DNA from: an uncultured Parabacteroides sp.
GTDB lineage: Bacteria > Bacteroidota > Bacteroidia > Bacteroidales > Tannerellaceae
DNA length: 64,000 nucleotides
Assembly: GCA_949296075.1 (NCBI GenBank)
Contig: CASFNG010000006.1
Location: 62,001-126,000, forward strand
Reading direction: 5' to 3'
In this document: piece by piece, positions 18,659 to 28,792 of the stretch
Position numbering within the stretch: the first letter of the stretch is position 1
How the letters are laid out: every line of letters starts with the position of its first letter
The notes under the pieces: model-generated
Told to the model about the DNA's origin: nothing
The model's input: the letters and a program-made list of their open reading frames with translations, nothing else
Database searches by the model: none
Program-made: the position numbers and the translations under genes

Positions 18659-19395
18659 AATCCCGTAGCCAATAGTTGAACAATATGAATCGTCTTGATC
18701 GGAAGTTTCTCCCGTTTGATCACCCCCTCCATGTGCATCAGGCAAGAGCTATCCGCTCCCGTGATATACTCAGCCCCGGTACTTAGATGATCCATCACCT
18801 TGTCGTGTCCCATACAGGCGGAAACGGCAGGCTCCTCTACGGCAAACATACCACCAAAGCCACAGCATTCATCCACTCGCTTGGGTTCAAACACCTCAAT
18901 GCCTTTAACTAAAGACAGAAGATTCCTCAATTTTGAATAATAAGGGATATTTCGTTCGCTTGGAGAAGAGAGCCCTAACTCCCTCACCCCATGACAGCTA
19001 TTGTGAATACTTACCTTATGGGGGAATACGGCAGGTAAGGATTCCGGCTTCACCACATCATGCAGGAACTCGCAGATGTCGTAAATTTTCTGGCTATTCA
19101 TACATACATGATCCCGTTTCTCCAGCAAACGGGGATGGTTCTCTTTCACGAACGCCACGCAACTGGCCGAAGGACCGACCACATAATCATAACTCTCGAA
19201 TAACTCTTCCATACGAGATGCCAAAGAAACGGCCTCATCCTCAAAACCCGCATTCGCCATAGGCTGGCCACAACAGGTCTGGTCAATGGGATAATCCACA
19301 TCCACACCTACCTGTCTCAACAATTTATACGAGGCTATTCCTACCTCAGGGTACACCGCGTTGATGTAACATGGGATAAACAACCCTACCTTCAT
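18655..19395 (-). CDS. lutA: Lactate utilization (Fe-S)-binding protein A
   Basis: A 246-residue protein with two cysteine-rich CCG domains (TCCGQPMANAGF and DECCGFGGMF), as in LutA/YkgE and heterodisulfide-reductase-like subunits. It begins MKVGLFIPCYINAVYP, the normal family start. It is the first gene of lutABC; the next gene starts on its stop codon. The upstream gap of 61 bp to the Crp/Fnr-type regulator contains an imperfect TTGAAT...ATTCGA inverted repeat that could be an operator, and no clear TAnnTTTG promoter. Confidence 0.94.
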   Translation of the reverse strand: MKVGLFIPCYINAVYPEVGIASYKLLRQVGVDVDYPIDQTCCGQPMANAGFEDEAVSLASRMEELFESYDYVVGPSASCVAFVKENHPRLLEKRDHVCMNSQKIYDICEFLHDVVKPESLPAVFPHKVSIHNSCHGVRELGLSSPSERNIPYYSKLRNLLSLVKGIEVFEPKRVDECCGFGGMFAVEEPAVSACMGHDKVMDHLSTGAEYITGADSSCLMHMEGVIKREKLPIKTIHIVQLLATGL

Positions 19396-19456
19396 ACTAT
19401 TTTATCTTATATTGAATGACTTATAAAGCATATTCGATTGACACGCTTGACAACAT

Positions 19457-20050
19457 CTATAATTGGGTATTAGCCCGGACACGGCTCAACGTTTCCGGGG
19501 TCATTTGCAAGAAAGAGGCGATATGCGACAAGGGTGCCCGTCTCACGATCTCAGGACGCTCTTTCAACAAGCGAGCATATCGCTCATTCGCAGTCTCAAA
19601 ACGCAAAGAGTCGGCCTTACGCTGTGACAAGATCAAGGAATTCTCCAGCAAGCGACGGTACAAGATCTCAATCTCATACCGTTCAGCGCATAATTCCAAC
19701 AAGGGATCATGTGGAATGCCATAGACGATCGTGTGTTCCAACGCCTCTACCTGCAAAAGGGCCGGACGCTGACGCAAAAAACTCTCGATACAGATGAAAA
19801 CGTCGTCCTCGCAAGAGAAATGCTCGGTAAGGTCCCGCTTATTCTTGAAATAGAACTGCCGGACCATCCCTTTATACACATAACCTAACTGCGTGCAAAC
19901 CACACCCTCGTCCAGGAACATCGCCCCTTTCTTGAGTTCAGTCCGGACAAGTATCGACGCGAATCGCTCCAGTCCCTCCTCGCTAAGCGGATTAGACTGA
20001 ACAGTTATCTGACGCGCCACGTCTATCGCGGTATCCTTACATTCAAGCAT
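19457..20050 (-). CDS. Crp/Fnr family transcriptional regulator
   Basis: A 197-residue regulator. Residues about 25-115 form a cyclic-nucleotide-binding-like beta roll (KKGAMFLDEGVVCTQLGYVYKGMVRQFY), and the C terminus is a winged helix-turn-helix with LSHIASFLQMTPETLSRVR, the form usual in Bacteroidetes. No Cys cluster for an Fnr iron-sulfur cluster is visible, and the effector is unknown. It sits 18 bp after carB and 61 bp before lutA, all on one strand, so it may be transcribed with the car genes and could regulate lutABC. Both points are inference. Confidence 0.9.
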   Translation of the reverse strand: MLECKDTAIDVARQITVQSNPLSEEGLERFASILVRTELKKGAMFLDEGVVCTQLGYVYKGMVRQFYFKNKRDLTEHFSCEDDVFICIESFLRQRPALLQVEALEHTIVYGIPHDPLLELCAERYEIEILYRRLLENSLILSQRKADSLRFETANERYARLLKERPEIVRRAPLSHIASFLQMTPETLSRVRANTQL

Positions 20051-20068
20051 TTTATAGTTTCAATCCTC

Positions 20069-23000
20069 CTATTTATATTCTTGCCAACTCTTAATGTGAA
20101 TATCATCCACGCTCAACGTACAGAAAGCTTGTATGAAGGCACTTGCCAAGCGAGCGTTGGTAATCAACGGGATATTCAAGTCGATAGCGGCACGGCGTAT
20201 TTTATAGCCATTATCCAATTCTCCCGCCGACAAATCCCGCGGGATATTGACTACCATATCGATCTTACGCTCATGGAGCATCGATAACGCTTGCGGCTCC
20301 CCGGACTCACTGGGCCAATAGACCAACGTACTTTGAACCCCATTCTCCTCCAAGAAGCGATGCGTACCGCCCGTGGCATACAAATTATAGCCTTTCGCCG
20401 CCAACAATCTCGCCGCATCAAGCATAGCCACTTTCTGCTTCGCCGTTCCCGTCGAGAGTAAGATATTCTTCTCCGGAATACGTTGCCCAACAGCAAGCAT
20501 ACTGGTCAATACTGCCTCCAAGACATCATCGCCCAAACAACCGACCTCTCCCGTAGAAGCCATATCGACACCTAACACGGGATCGGCCTTCTGCAACCGG
20601 TTAAATGAGAATTGGGAAGCCTTGATCCCGACATAATCCAAGTCGAACTCATTCTTGTTTGGCTTCTCGACCGGTAATCCCAGCATGATCCGGGTTGCCA
20701 GCTCTATAAAGTTTATCTTCAGCACCTTGCTTACGAACGGGAATGAACGGCTCGCACGCAGGTTACATTCAATCACCTTGATCTCATTGCCTTTCGCCAG
20801 ATATTGGATATTAAACGGACCCGATATATTAAGTTCTTTCGCTATCCGCTTGCTGATCCGCTTAATCCGGCGAACGGTCTCCACATAAAGTTTCTGCGCC
20901 GGGAACTGGATGGTCGCATCCCCTGAATGTACGCCAGCGAACTCGATATGCTCACTAATAGCGTACATCACGATCTCCCCATGATCCGCCACGGCATCCA
21001 TCTCTACCTCCTTAGCGTGCTCGATGAACTGACTCACCACCACGGGATGCTTCTGGCTGACATTAGCCGCCAGCTTCAAGAAACGTTCCAACTCCCCTTG
21101 GTTCGAGCAGACATTCATGGCGGCGCCACTCAACACATAACTCGGGCGTACTAAGACCGGAAAACCGACTTCCGCCACGAAGTTATTTATATCTTCCATC
21201 GACGAAAGCTCTTTCCAGCGAGGCTGATCCACCCCGATACGATCCAACATGGCGGAGAACTTCTCCCGGTCTTCCGCATTATCGATGCTCTTCGCTGAGG
21301 TACCCAGGATATTCACGTGCTGCTCATCGAGGCGCATCGCCAGATTGTTCGGGATCTGCCCTCCTGTCGAGACGATCACCCCATACGGGTTCTCCAACTC
21401 CAGAATATCCATCACCCGCTCAAAAGTCAGCTCATCGAAGTACAGGCGGTCGCACATATCATAATCAGTCGATACCGTCTCCGGATTATAATTAATCATC
21501 ACGGACCGGTATCCCTCCTTCCGGATCGTATTCAGCGCCTGGACACCACACCAGTCAAATTCCACGGAACTACCGATGCGATACGCTCCCGATCCAAGAA
21601 CCACGATCGAGCGATGATCCCCCACATAGGTCACATCATTTTCCGTGCCACTATATGTAAGGTACAGATAATTCGTCTGCGCGGGATACTCCGCCGCCAA
21701 GGTGTCTATTTGCTTCACCACCGGAAGGATCCCATGCTCCTTACGGAACTGGCGAACCAGCATCATACCCCGTTCCGGATCATCCTCCAAGCCAATAGCC
21801 CTGGCAATCTGGAAGTCCGAGAAGCCTTGTATCTTCGCCCGCCTTATCAATTCCGGATTAATGCGCCAACGCTGGATCCCCTTCATATCGAAAGCGTGCA
21901 GCTCCTTCGAAGTCTGCATGATCCCATACAATTTTTGCAAGAACCAACGATCGATCCGTGTCAGTTCATGGATCTGGTCAACCGTATAGCCCGCACGAAA
22001 CGCTTTCGAGATTACAAATATACGTCGATCCGTCGGTTCATGCAAGGCCTTGTCGATGTCAGCGATCACCAACTCCTTATTCTCCACGAAGCCATGCATC
22101 CCCTGCCCTATCATACGTAACCCCTTCTGGATCGCCTCCTCGAAAGTACGACCGATCGCCATCACCTCACCGACCGATTTCATGCTCGATCCCAATTCCC
22201 GGGCCACGCCGTGGAACTTACCCAAGTCCCACCGAGGGATCTTACAAACCACATAATCGAGCGCAGGCTCAAAGAAAGCGCTCGTCGTCTTCGTGACCGA
22301 ATTCTTCAGGTCGAACAGCCCATAGCCCAAGCCTAACTTAGCCGCCACGAAAGCCAGCGGATAACCGGTCGCTTTCGAGGCAAGCGCCGACGAACGGCTC
22401 AAGCGGGCGTTTACCTCGATCACCCGGTAATCCTCGCTCTCGGGATCGTACGCATATTGCACGTTACACTCTCCCACGATCCCTATATGACGGATGATAC
22501 GGATCGCCAGCTCGCGTAATTTATGATAGTCTGTATTGCTCAATGTCTGGGAGGGAGCGATCACGATCGATTCACCGGTATGGATACCCAGCGGATCAAA
22601 GTTCTCCATATTACAAACCGTGATACAGTTATCGAACCGATCACGCACCACCTCATACTCTACCTCTTTCCAACCTTTCAGGCTCTTCTCCACCAGCACC
22701 TGGGGCGAGAAAGAGAAAGCCTTCTCGACCAACGCGTTCAATTCCTCCTCATTATCGCAGAAACCGGAGCCAAGCCCTCCCAGCGCATAGGCGGCCCGTA
22801 CGATCACGGGGTAACCCAATTCCGCCGCCGCCTTGCGGGCATCCTCGATCGTCTCCACGGCCTCGCTCTTGATCGTCTTCACGCCTATCTCATCCAACTT
22901 GCGGACAAATAGTTCCCGATCCTCCGTATCCATGATCGCCTGCACAGGTGTACCCAACACACGCACATTATATTTCTCCAACACGCCGCTTTGATAAAGC

Positions 23001-23296
23001 GCCACGCCACAGTTCAACGCGGTTTGTCCACCAAAAGCGAGCAAGATTCCTTCCGGGCGTTCCTTCTCGATCACCTTCTCCACGAAAAAGGGGGTAACCG
23101 GCAAGAAATAGACCGTATCCGCGACTCCCTCAGAGGTTTGCACCGTAGCGATATTCGGATTAATCAATATCGTCTGGATACCCTCTTCCTTGATCGCTTT
23201 CAAGGCTTGGCTACCCGAATAGTCAAACTCACCGGCCTCACCGATCTTCAAGGCTCCGGATCCAAGTATCAGGACTTTCTTTATATCTTCTTTCAT
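20069..23296 (-). CDS. carB: Carbamoyl phosphate synthase large subunit
   Basis: A 1075-residue enzyme, full length. It has two tandem halves, each with a biotin-carboxylase-like pre-ATP-grasp (LILGSGALKIGEAGEFDYSG; VVLGSGAYRIGSSVEFDW) and an ATP-grasp domain, then a C-terminal MGS-like allosteric domain (LLSTGTAKQKVAMLDAARLL). It makes carbamoyl phosphate for pyrimidines and arginine from bicarbonate, ATP and ammonia from CarA. It follows carA with a 55-bp gap and is preceded by a PurF-like gene, giving a nucleotide-biosynthesis transcript. Confidence 0.98.
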   Translation of the reverse strand: MKEDIKKVLILGSGALKIGEAGEFDYSGSQALKAIKEEGIQTILINPNIATVQTSEGVADTVYFLPVTPFFVEKVIEKERPEGILLAFGGQTALNCGVALYQSGVLEKYNVRVLGTPVQAIMDTEDRELFVRKLDEIGVKTIKSEAVETIEDARKAAAELGYPVIVRAAYALGGLGSGFCDNEEELNALVEKAFSFSPQVLVEKSLKGWKEVEYEVVRDRFDNCITVCNMENFDPLGIHTGESIVIAPSQTLSNTDYHKLRELAIRIIRHIGIVGECNVQYAYDPESEDYRVIEVNARLSRSSALASKATGYPLAFVAAKLGLGYGLFDLKNSVTKTTSAFFEPALDYVVCKIPRWDLGKFHGVARELGSSMKSVGEVMAIGRTFEEAIQKGLRMIGQGMHGFVENKELVIADIDKALHEPTDRRIFVISKAFRAGYTVDQIHELTRIDRWFLQKLYGIMQTSKELHAFDMKGIQRWRINPELIRRAKIQGFSDFQIARAIGLEDDPERGMMLVRQFRKEHGILPVVKQIDTLAAEYPAQTNYLYLTYSGTENDVTYVGDHRSIVVLGSGAYRIGSSVEFDWCGVQALNTIRKEGYRSVMINYNPETVSTDYDMCDRLYFDELTFERVMDILELENPYGVIVSTGGQIPNNLAMRLDEQHVNILGTSAKSIDNAEDREKFSAMLDRIGVDQPRWKELSSMEDINNFVAEVGFPVLVRPSYVLSGAAMNVCSNQGELERFLKLAANVSQKHPVVVSQFIEHAKEVEMDAVADHGEIVMYAISEHIEFAGVHSGDATIQFPAQKLYVETVRRIKRISKRIAKELNISGPFNIQYLAKGNEIKVIECNLRASRSFPFVSKVLKINFIELATRIMLGLPVEKPNKNEFDLDYVGIKASQFSFNRLQKADPVLGVDMASTGEVGCLGDDVLEAVLTSMLAVGQRIPEKNILLSTGTAKQKVAMLDAARLLAAKGYNLYATGGTHRFLEENGVQSTLVYWPSESGEPQALSMLHERKIDMVVNIPRDLSAGELDNGYKIRRAAIDLNIPLITNARLASAFIQAFCTLSVDDIHIKSWQEYK

Positions 23297-23351
23297 TGTT
23301 TTTCTGTCAATTTGGTGATAAATCTAATTCACGTATCCTCCCTTTATCCAC

Positions 23352-24431
23352 TTACAAGAGCTCGACAAATTTATCGAACATGAACTCCGTATCCAAAGGT
23401 CCGCTACATGCCTCGGGATGGAACTGGGAAGAGAAGAAAGGCTTCGTCTTATGCCGGATACCCTCGTTAGTCCCGTCATTCATATTGACAAAGAGAGGCT
23501 CCCACTCCTCGCCCAATGTGTCATTATCTACCGCATAACCATGATTCTGGGAGGTGATGAAACACTTATCGGTACCTACCATACGCACAGGTTGGTTATG
23601 GCTTCGGTGTCCATACTTCAACTTATAGATCGAGGCCCCTCCTGCCTTCGCCAGCAACTGGTTGCCCATACAGATACCACAAATCGGCTTATCCCCGGCG
23701 AGAGCCTTCCGGATATTGCGGACAGCCGCCTCACAGGTATCCGGATCACCGGGACCATTGCTCAGGAAAAGTCCATCATACTCCAGCCTGTTAAAGTCAT
23801 AATCCCAAGGCACCCGTATCACTGTCACGCCTCGTCGCAGCAAACAACGTATGATGTTATGCTTCACGCCACAATCCAGCAAGACGACCCGCTTCTTCCC
23901 GGCTCCTTCTCCGTATGTGATCACCTCCTTGCACGATACACGATCCACGTAATTCACGTTCGCGTACTGCCCGAAATCGGAAAGTTCCTCAGGCTGGTCA
24001 CCCATCACGATCCGCCCCATCATCACACCATGCTCGCGCAATTTCTTCGTCAGCGCCCGTGTGTCGATGCCATAGATACCGGGGATCCGCTCCTCCTTCA
24101 GCCAATCGCCCAAGCTGCACACGGCGTTCCAATGGCTATACTCCTCGCTGTAATCACTCACGATGATCGCCTCCGCGTGAATCCGCTCACTCTCCATGAA
24201 AGTAGCGATTCCATCCGGGCCGAACGTACGGGGAGGCACGCCGTAATTCCCGATCAGGGGATAGGTCAATACCATCAACTGCCCCGCGTAAGAGGGATCT
24301 GTCAAGCTCTCCGGATAACCGGTCATCGCCGTGTTGAACACGACCTCCCCGGAAACCGGCTTCTCGTAACCGAACGAATATCCCCGGAACACGGAACCGT
24401 CGTCTAACATCAAAGTTGCTGCTTTGTCCAT
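23352..24431 (-). CDS. carA: Carbamoyl phosphate synthase small subunit
   Basis: A 359-residue protein with an N-terminal CPSase small-chain domain (LMLDDGSVFRGYSFG, GEVVFNTAMTGYPESLTDPSYAG) and a C-terminal class I glutamine amidotransferase with the nucleophile in ICGICMGNQLLAKAGG and the catalytic His in QFHPEA. I use the ATG at 24431 (MDKAATLM). An in-frame ATG at 24458 overlaps the stop of the upstream gene in ATGA form and would add nine residues; it is a real alternative, and the overlap suggests coupling to the PurF-like gene. Confidence 0.96.
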   Translation of the reverse strand: MDKAATLMLDDGSVFRGYSFGYEKPVSGEVVFNTAMTGYPESLTDPSYAGQLMVLTYPLIGNYGVPPRTFGPDGIATFMESERIHAEAIIVSDYSEEYSHWNAVCSLGDWLKEERIPGIYGIDTRALTKKLREHGVMMGRIVMGDQPEELSDFGQYANVNYVDRVSCKEVITYGEGAGKKRVVLLDCGVKHNIIRCLLRRGVTVIRVPWDYDFNRLEYDGLFLSNGPGDPDTCEAAVRNIRKALAGDKPICGICMGNQLLAKAGGASIYKLKYGHRSHNQPVRMVGTDKCFITSQNHGYAVDNDTLGEEWEPLFVNMNDGTNEGIRHKTKPFFSSQFHPEACSGPLDTEFMFDKFVELL

Positions 24432-24454
24432 ATAAAAAACATTGTATTTTATTG

Positions 24455-26338
24455 TCATTTCATATACTCATCTTCCATATAACGGATGAACGCCTCGTTC
24501 ACCAACCGGGTTCCCCCGGGGGTAGGATAATCACCCGAGAAATACCAGTCTCCCGGATGATCCGGGCAGGAGGCGTGCAAGCCTTCCAAGGTCTGATAAA
24601 CGATCTCCACCTCCGCTTTTGTACCTGTCGGAGTCAACAACTCCACCATCTTGGCCGAGATCTCATCCGCGGTGAAAGGCTCGTAAATCCGCTTCACCAA
24701 ATTAGTCAGTGAGCCATCCGGCAAATCGGCCTGCTCTTTCGCCCGCCGGTACGTCTCCATCAGCAGCTCCTCCATCCCGCGATCCCGCAAGAGAGCCACG
24801 GCCGCCCGAAACGCGATGAACTCGTTCATCCGCGACATATCGATACCATAATAATCCGGATAACGAACCTGGGGAGAAGAGCTGACGATCACGATCTTCC
24901 TCGGATGGAGCCGGTCTAAGATCCCGATAATGCTCTGCCGCAGGGTCGTACCACGCACGATACTGTCGTCGATCACCACCAAGTTATCCACGAAAGGCTC
25001 AATGCTCCCATACGTAATATCATAGACGTGGGCCGCCAGATCATTCCGGCTATTGCCTTCGGCGATAAAGGTACGCAATTTTATGTCCTTGATCGCCACC
25101 TTCTCGCAACGGACTCGCATCGACAAGATCCGCTCCAACTCTTCCTCTTGAAGAAGATGCGCCCGATCAGCGATCCACTCCTTCTTCAACTTGTTCAAGT
25201 AGATCTCCAGCCCCTCCTGCATCCCGAAATAAGCCACTTCCGCTGTATTGGGGATAAACGAGAAAACGGTATGCTCCAAATCATAATCCACGGCTTTCAG
25301 GATCGGATCCACGAGGTTCTGTCCCAGCTGTTTCCGCTCCTTATAAATATCCCGGTCGCTACCTCGGGAAAAATAGATTCGCTCAAAAGAGCAAGCCTTG
25401 TTCTCCCTCGGATCCACGATCTGATCCGTATGCCATTTTCCCCGCTTATTCACGAGGAGAGCCTCACCCCGTCCCAACTCGCGGATCGCATCGGTCGGGA
25501 CATTCATCACGGTTTGTATGACGGGCCTCTCTGAAGCGAGTACGATGATCTCGTCATCCGCATAGTAGAATGCCGGCCGTATCCCCCACGGGTCGCGTAC
25601 GCTGAATGCCTCCCCGCTCCCGGTGATCCCGCAGATCACGAATCCCCCGTCCCAAGAGGGCACGCAACGTCTCAACACGTTGGAGAGATCCACCCGTTCC
25701 TCAATGAAATGGGTAATATCCATACCTTTCAGCCCTTCCGCCTCGGCGATACGGTAAAGACGCTCCACCTCCCGATCGAGCCGGTGCCCCAACTGCTCTA
25801 ACATAATATACGTATCGGCATATTTCCGGGGATGCTGGCCGATAGCCGTGATCTCCCGGAAGATATAGGGGAGATTGGTAAGGTTGAAATTACCGCAGAC
25901 AGCGAGATTCTTGGCCCGCCAATTATTACGGCGGAGGAAAGGATGGATATAGGAAAGACCTGATTTACCGGTCGTGCTGTATCGGAGATGCCCCATATAA
26001 AGCTCGCCGGCGAAAGGAAGGTTTGCCTTAGCGAAAAAAGGGTCACGCAACCTTTCCGGAGGCAGATCCTTATATTGGGAGTGAACCGCCGAAAAGATCT
26101 CGGTGATCGCGCTTGTCCCGACCGCGCGCTCGCGAAACATATACTCCTCCCCGGCGTCGGCCTCCAACTTCACGCATGCCAACCCGGCGCCTTCCTGCCC
26201 CCGGTTATGCTGCTTCTCCATCAACAGGTAGAGCTTGTTAAGCCCATACATCCACGTGCCATATTTCTCGTGGTAATACTCTAACGGCTTCAGTAACCGG
26301 ACCATCGCGACGCCGCACTCATGCTTCAACACTTCCAT
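24455..26338 (-). CDS. PurF-like amidophosphoribosyltransferase, long Bacteroidetes form
   Basis: A 627-residue protein with an N-terminal class II glutamine amidotransferase domain and a C-terminal phosphoribosyltransferase domain. The would-be nucleophile is Cys8 (MEVLKHECGVAM), so seven residues would have to be removed. The glutamine-site segment MGHLRYSTTGKS is present, and the PRPP motif is VVIDDSIVRGTT. The protein is over 100 residues longer than usual PurF (about 470-505) and the normal HNGNL loop reads CGNFNL. It may be the first enzyme of purine synthesis or a paralogue of different use; position directly before carA supports a nucleotide role. The upstream minus-strand TATCTTCG (26366-26373) is a one-mismatch -7 candidate. 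Confidence 0.85.
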   Translation of the reverse strand: MEVLKHECGVAMVRLLKPLEYYHEKYGTWMYGLNKLYLLMEKQHNRGQEGAGLACVKLEADAGEEYMFRERAVGTSAITEIFSAVHSQYKDLPPERLRDPFFAKANLPFAGELYMGHLRYSTTGKSGLSYIHPFLRRNNWRAKNLAVCGNFNLTNLPYIFREITAIGQHPRKYADTYIMLEQLGHRLDREVERLYRIAEAEGLKGMDITHFIEERVDLSNVLRRCVPSWDGGFVICGITGSGEAFSVRDPWGIRPAFYYADDEIIVLASERPVIQTVMNVPTDAIRELGRGEALLVNKRGKWHTDQIVDPRENKACSFERIYFSRGSDRDIYKERKQLGQNLVDPILKAVDYDLEHTVFSFIPNTAEVAYFGMQEGLEIYLNKLKKEWIADRAHLLQEEELERILSMRVRCEKVAIKDIKLRTFIAEGNSRNDLAAHVYDITYGSIEPFVDNLVVIDDSIVRGTTLRQSIIGILDRLHPRKIVIVSSSPQVRYPDYYGIDMSRMNEFIAFRAAVALLRDRGMEELLMETYRRAKEQADLPDGSLTNLVKRIYEPFTADEISAKMVELLTPTGTKAEVEIVYQTLEGLHASCPDHPGDWYFSGDYPTPGGTRLVNEAFIRYMEDEYMK

Positions 26339-26536
26339 CGTCGAATCAACTTTTTGATTTTACCGCGAAGATACAGAAATCATTACATTCTGTTGAACGA
26401 CGCTTAAAATATTCGACATTTTTTCACATCCACGAACATTTACGGATCTTTCGTCAACGACAACTTACATTTCATAAGTAAAATGATCTACTCACCTTAA
26501 AAATCAACGTCTCATCGTCACCTTTCCCTTACAGGG

Positions 26537-26573
26537 ACAAAAAAAGGCGGAGCCTCTAAAAAGCCCCGCCTTT
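26537..26573 (-). terminator. Terminator of the M3 peptidase gene
   Basis: On the minus strand AAAGGCGG pairs with CCGCCTTT (26566-26573 with 26543-26550), extended inward by wobble pairs to about 13 bp, then a run of seven T. It starts 20 nt after the stop at 26594. Confidence 0.85.
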
Positions 26574-26593
26574 GGCCTATCCTCGCCTAAAAC

Positions 26594-28753
26594 TTATTTC
26601 AAGCCTCGGTTTCTCAACAGCGGATCCGTGCTGGGCTCCTTGCCGCGGAAATTCTTATACATATCCATCGCGTCGTCTATGCCACCCGGGGTAAGTACAT
26701 ATTTGCGGAACTTATCAGCGCATTCCTGGTTAAAGAGATCACCGGTCTCCTTGAAAGCCTGGAAAGCGTCGCAATCCAATACCTCCGACCACATATAGCT
26801 GTAATATCCGGCCGTATAGCCACCACCCATCGTATGGTTGAAATAGGTCGTGCGATAACGGGAGGGGATCTGTTTCAGCAAGCCCCGGCGTCCCAAGGTC
26901 TGTTGCTCAAAGGCCATCACGTCCAAGTTAGCGGGCACGTTGTTGGTCTGATCCACGAACTTGATCACCTTCTGGTCGGCAGGATCACCGCTGATGGCAT
27001 GGAAATCCATATCCAGATAAGAGGCCGCCAGATACTCCGTCGTGGCGAATCCCTGCCCGTACTTACCGCTCTTATCCAATTTCTCGATCAGCTCGGCGGG
27101 GATCACCTCACCCGTCTGATAATGCTTCGCGTATACCTTCAGCACCTCCGGCTCAAACACCCAGTGCTCCATGATCTGGGAAGGCAGCTCCACGAAATCG
27201 CGGGGCACTCCGGATACACCACTGTAATGTACATCCTTGAACAAGTTGTGCAGGCCATGACCGAACTCATGGAAAAGGGTAGTCGCCTCATCCGCGCTCA
27301 ACAAGGCGGGCTGCCCGGGAGCCGGCTGACTGAAATTGCAGACGATCGTCACGACCGGAGCGACCCGTTTGCCATCCTTATACGACTGCGGACGATAAGT
27401 TCCGCACCATGCCCCGCCTCGCTTGCTCGCGCGAGGGAAGAAATCGAAGTAGAGCACGCCTAAATGCGTACCATCCTTATCCTTACACTCGAAAGCCTGG
27501 GCCTCCGGATAAGGCAGCGGTATGTTCTGTATCGGGGTGAAGGTGATGCCATACAGCTTATTGGCCACATAGAAAGCGCCCTCCCGTACATTATCTAACT
27601 TAAGATACGGGCGGATCTCATTCTCATCAAGGTTGAACTTGGCCTTCTTGGCCTTCTCGAAATAGTAGCGCCAATCCCAGCCCTCGGCCTCGAAATTGCC
27701 ACCCTCTTTCTTGATCTCGGCATTGATGTCGGCCAACTCCTCTTTCGCCTTCGCTAAAGCGGGCTTCCACACCTCATCCAATAATTGATAAACGTTCGCC
27801 GAATTCTTCGCCATGCGGTCTTCCAGCACGAACGAGGCATAGTCGTCGTATCCCATCAGCTTCGCTTTCGCGAGACGGGCGGCCACCAAGTCGCGCACGA
27901 CGGCCTTGTTATCGTTCTCGTTCCCATTGTTCCCGCGATTGATATACGCGTTGAAGATCTTCTCGCGCAACTCCCGGTTGTCCGCATACTGCAAGAAAGG
28001 CATCACGCTCGGGTTGTGAAGGGTGAATACCCATTTACCCTCCATCCCGGCATCCTTGGCGGCTTGAGCGGCATTTGCCACCAATGTCTCAGGCAGGCCG
28101 GAGAGATCTTTCTCGTTATCGATCACCAGCTGGAAAGCGTTCGTCTCTTTCAGCATATTCTGGCCGAAGGTGAGCTGAAGCATGGAGATCTTGCTATTGA
28201 GCTCGCGCAACTTCGCCTGGTCCGCCTCGGAGAGGTTGGCTCCCCCGCGCACGAAGTCTTTATAGGTCTCCTCCAATAACTTCATCTGCTCCTTGTCGAG
28301 ACCTAACTGATCCTTTTTCTCATATACGGCCTTTACACGGGCGAAAAGTTTGGGATTCAAGTTAATGTCATCCGAATATTTAGAGAGAAGCGGCGACATC
28401 TCACGGCTCAGCGCCTGCATCTCGTCGTTCGTGTTCACGCTATTCTGCCCGCCGAACACGATCTGCACCTTCCGGAGCAACGCGCCCTGCTGATCCAATG
28501 CCACGATCGTATTCTCGAAAGTGGGCTCCTCGGGATTGTTCACGATCGCCTCGATCTCTTTCCGTCCCTCTTCCATGCCTTTCAACATGGCGGGCTTGTA
28601 ATGCTCAAACTTGATCTGGTCAAACGGAGGGACACCAAACGGGGTCGTATATTCCGTGAAGAACGGATTCTCCCCTTCCACGGTTTTCTTCTCGGAAGAA
28701 CCGCAAGCGGTTAGCACGACAGCTAATCCCGCAGCCATAAGAAATTTATTCAT
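26594..28753 (-). CDS. M3 family zinc metallopeptidase lipoprotein (peptidyl-dipeptidase Dcp type)
   Basis: A 719-residue lipoprotein (leader ending LTACGSS, Cys17). The zinc motif HEFGH is at 495-499, followed by the third ligand region FVELPSQIMEHW about 25 residues later, and HTMGGGYTAGYYSYMWSEVLDCDAF near the end, all M3A landmarks of oligopeptidase A and Dcp. It probably cleaves dipeptides or short peptides in the periplasm. It is a single-gene unit with its own promoter candidate and terminator. Dcp versus oligopeptidase specificity cannot be decided from the sequence. Confidence 0.95.
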   Translation of the reverse strand: MNKFLMAAGLAVVLTACGSSEKKTVEGENPFFTEYTTPFGVPPFDQIKFEHYKPAMLKGMEEGRKEIEAIVNNPEEPTFENTIVALDQQGALLRKVQIVFGGQNSVNTNDEMQALSREMSPLLSKYSDDINLNPKLFARVKAVYEKKDQLGLDKEQMKLLEETYKDFVRGGANLSEADQAKLRELNSKISMLQLTFGQNMLKETNAFQLVIDNEKDLSGLPETLVANAAQAAKDAGMEGKWVFTLHNPSVMPFLQYADNRELREKIFNAYINRGNNGNENDNKAVVRDLVAARLAKAKLMGYDDYASFVLEDRMAKNSANVYQLLDEVWKPALAKAKEELADINAEIKKEGGNFEAEGWDWRYYFEKAKKAKFNLDENEIRPYLKLDNVREGAFYVANKLYGITFTPIQNIPLPYPEAQAFECKDKDGTHLGVLYFDFFPRASKRGGAWCGTYRPQSYKDGKRVAPVVTIVCNFSQPAPGQPALLSADEATTLFHEFGHGLHNLFKDVHYSGVSGVPRDFVELPSQIMEHWVFEPEVLKVYAKHYQTGEVIPAELIEKLDKSGKYGQGFATTEYLAASYLDMDFHAISGDPADQKVIKFVDQTNNVPANLDVMAFEQQTLGRRGLLKQIPSRYRTTYFNHTMGGGYTAGYYSYMWSEVLDCDAFQAFKETGDLFNQECADKFRKYVLTPGGIDDAMDMYKNFRGKEPSTDPLLRNRGLK

Positions 28754-28792
28754 ATAGATGGTTTAAATGGATTTAAATTGCCCAAAGATAAA

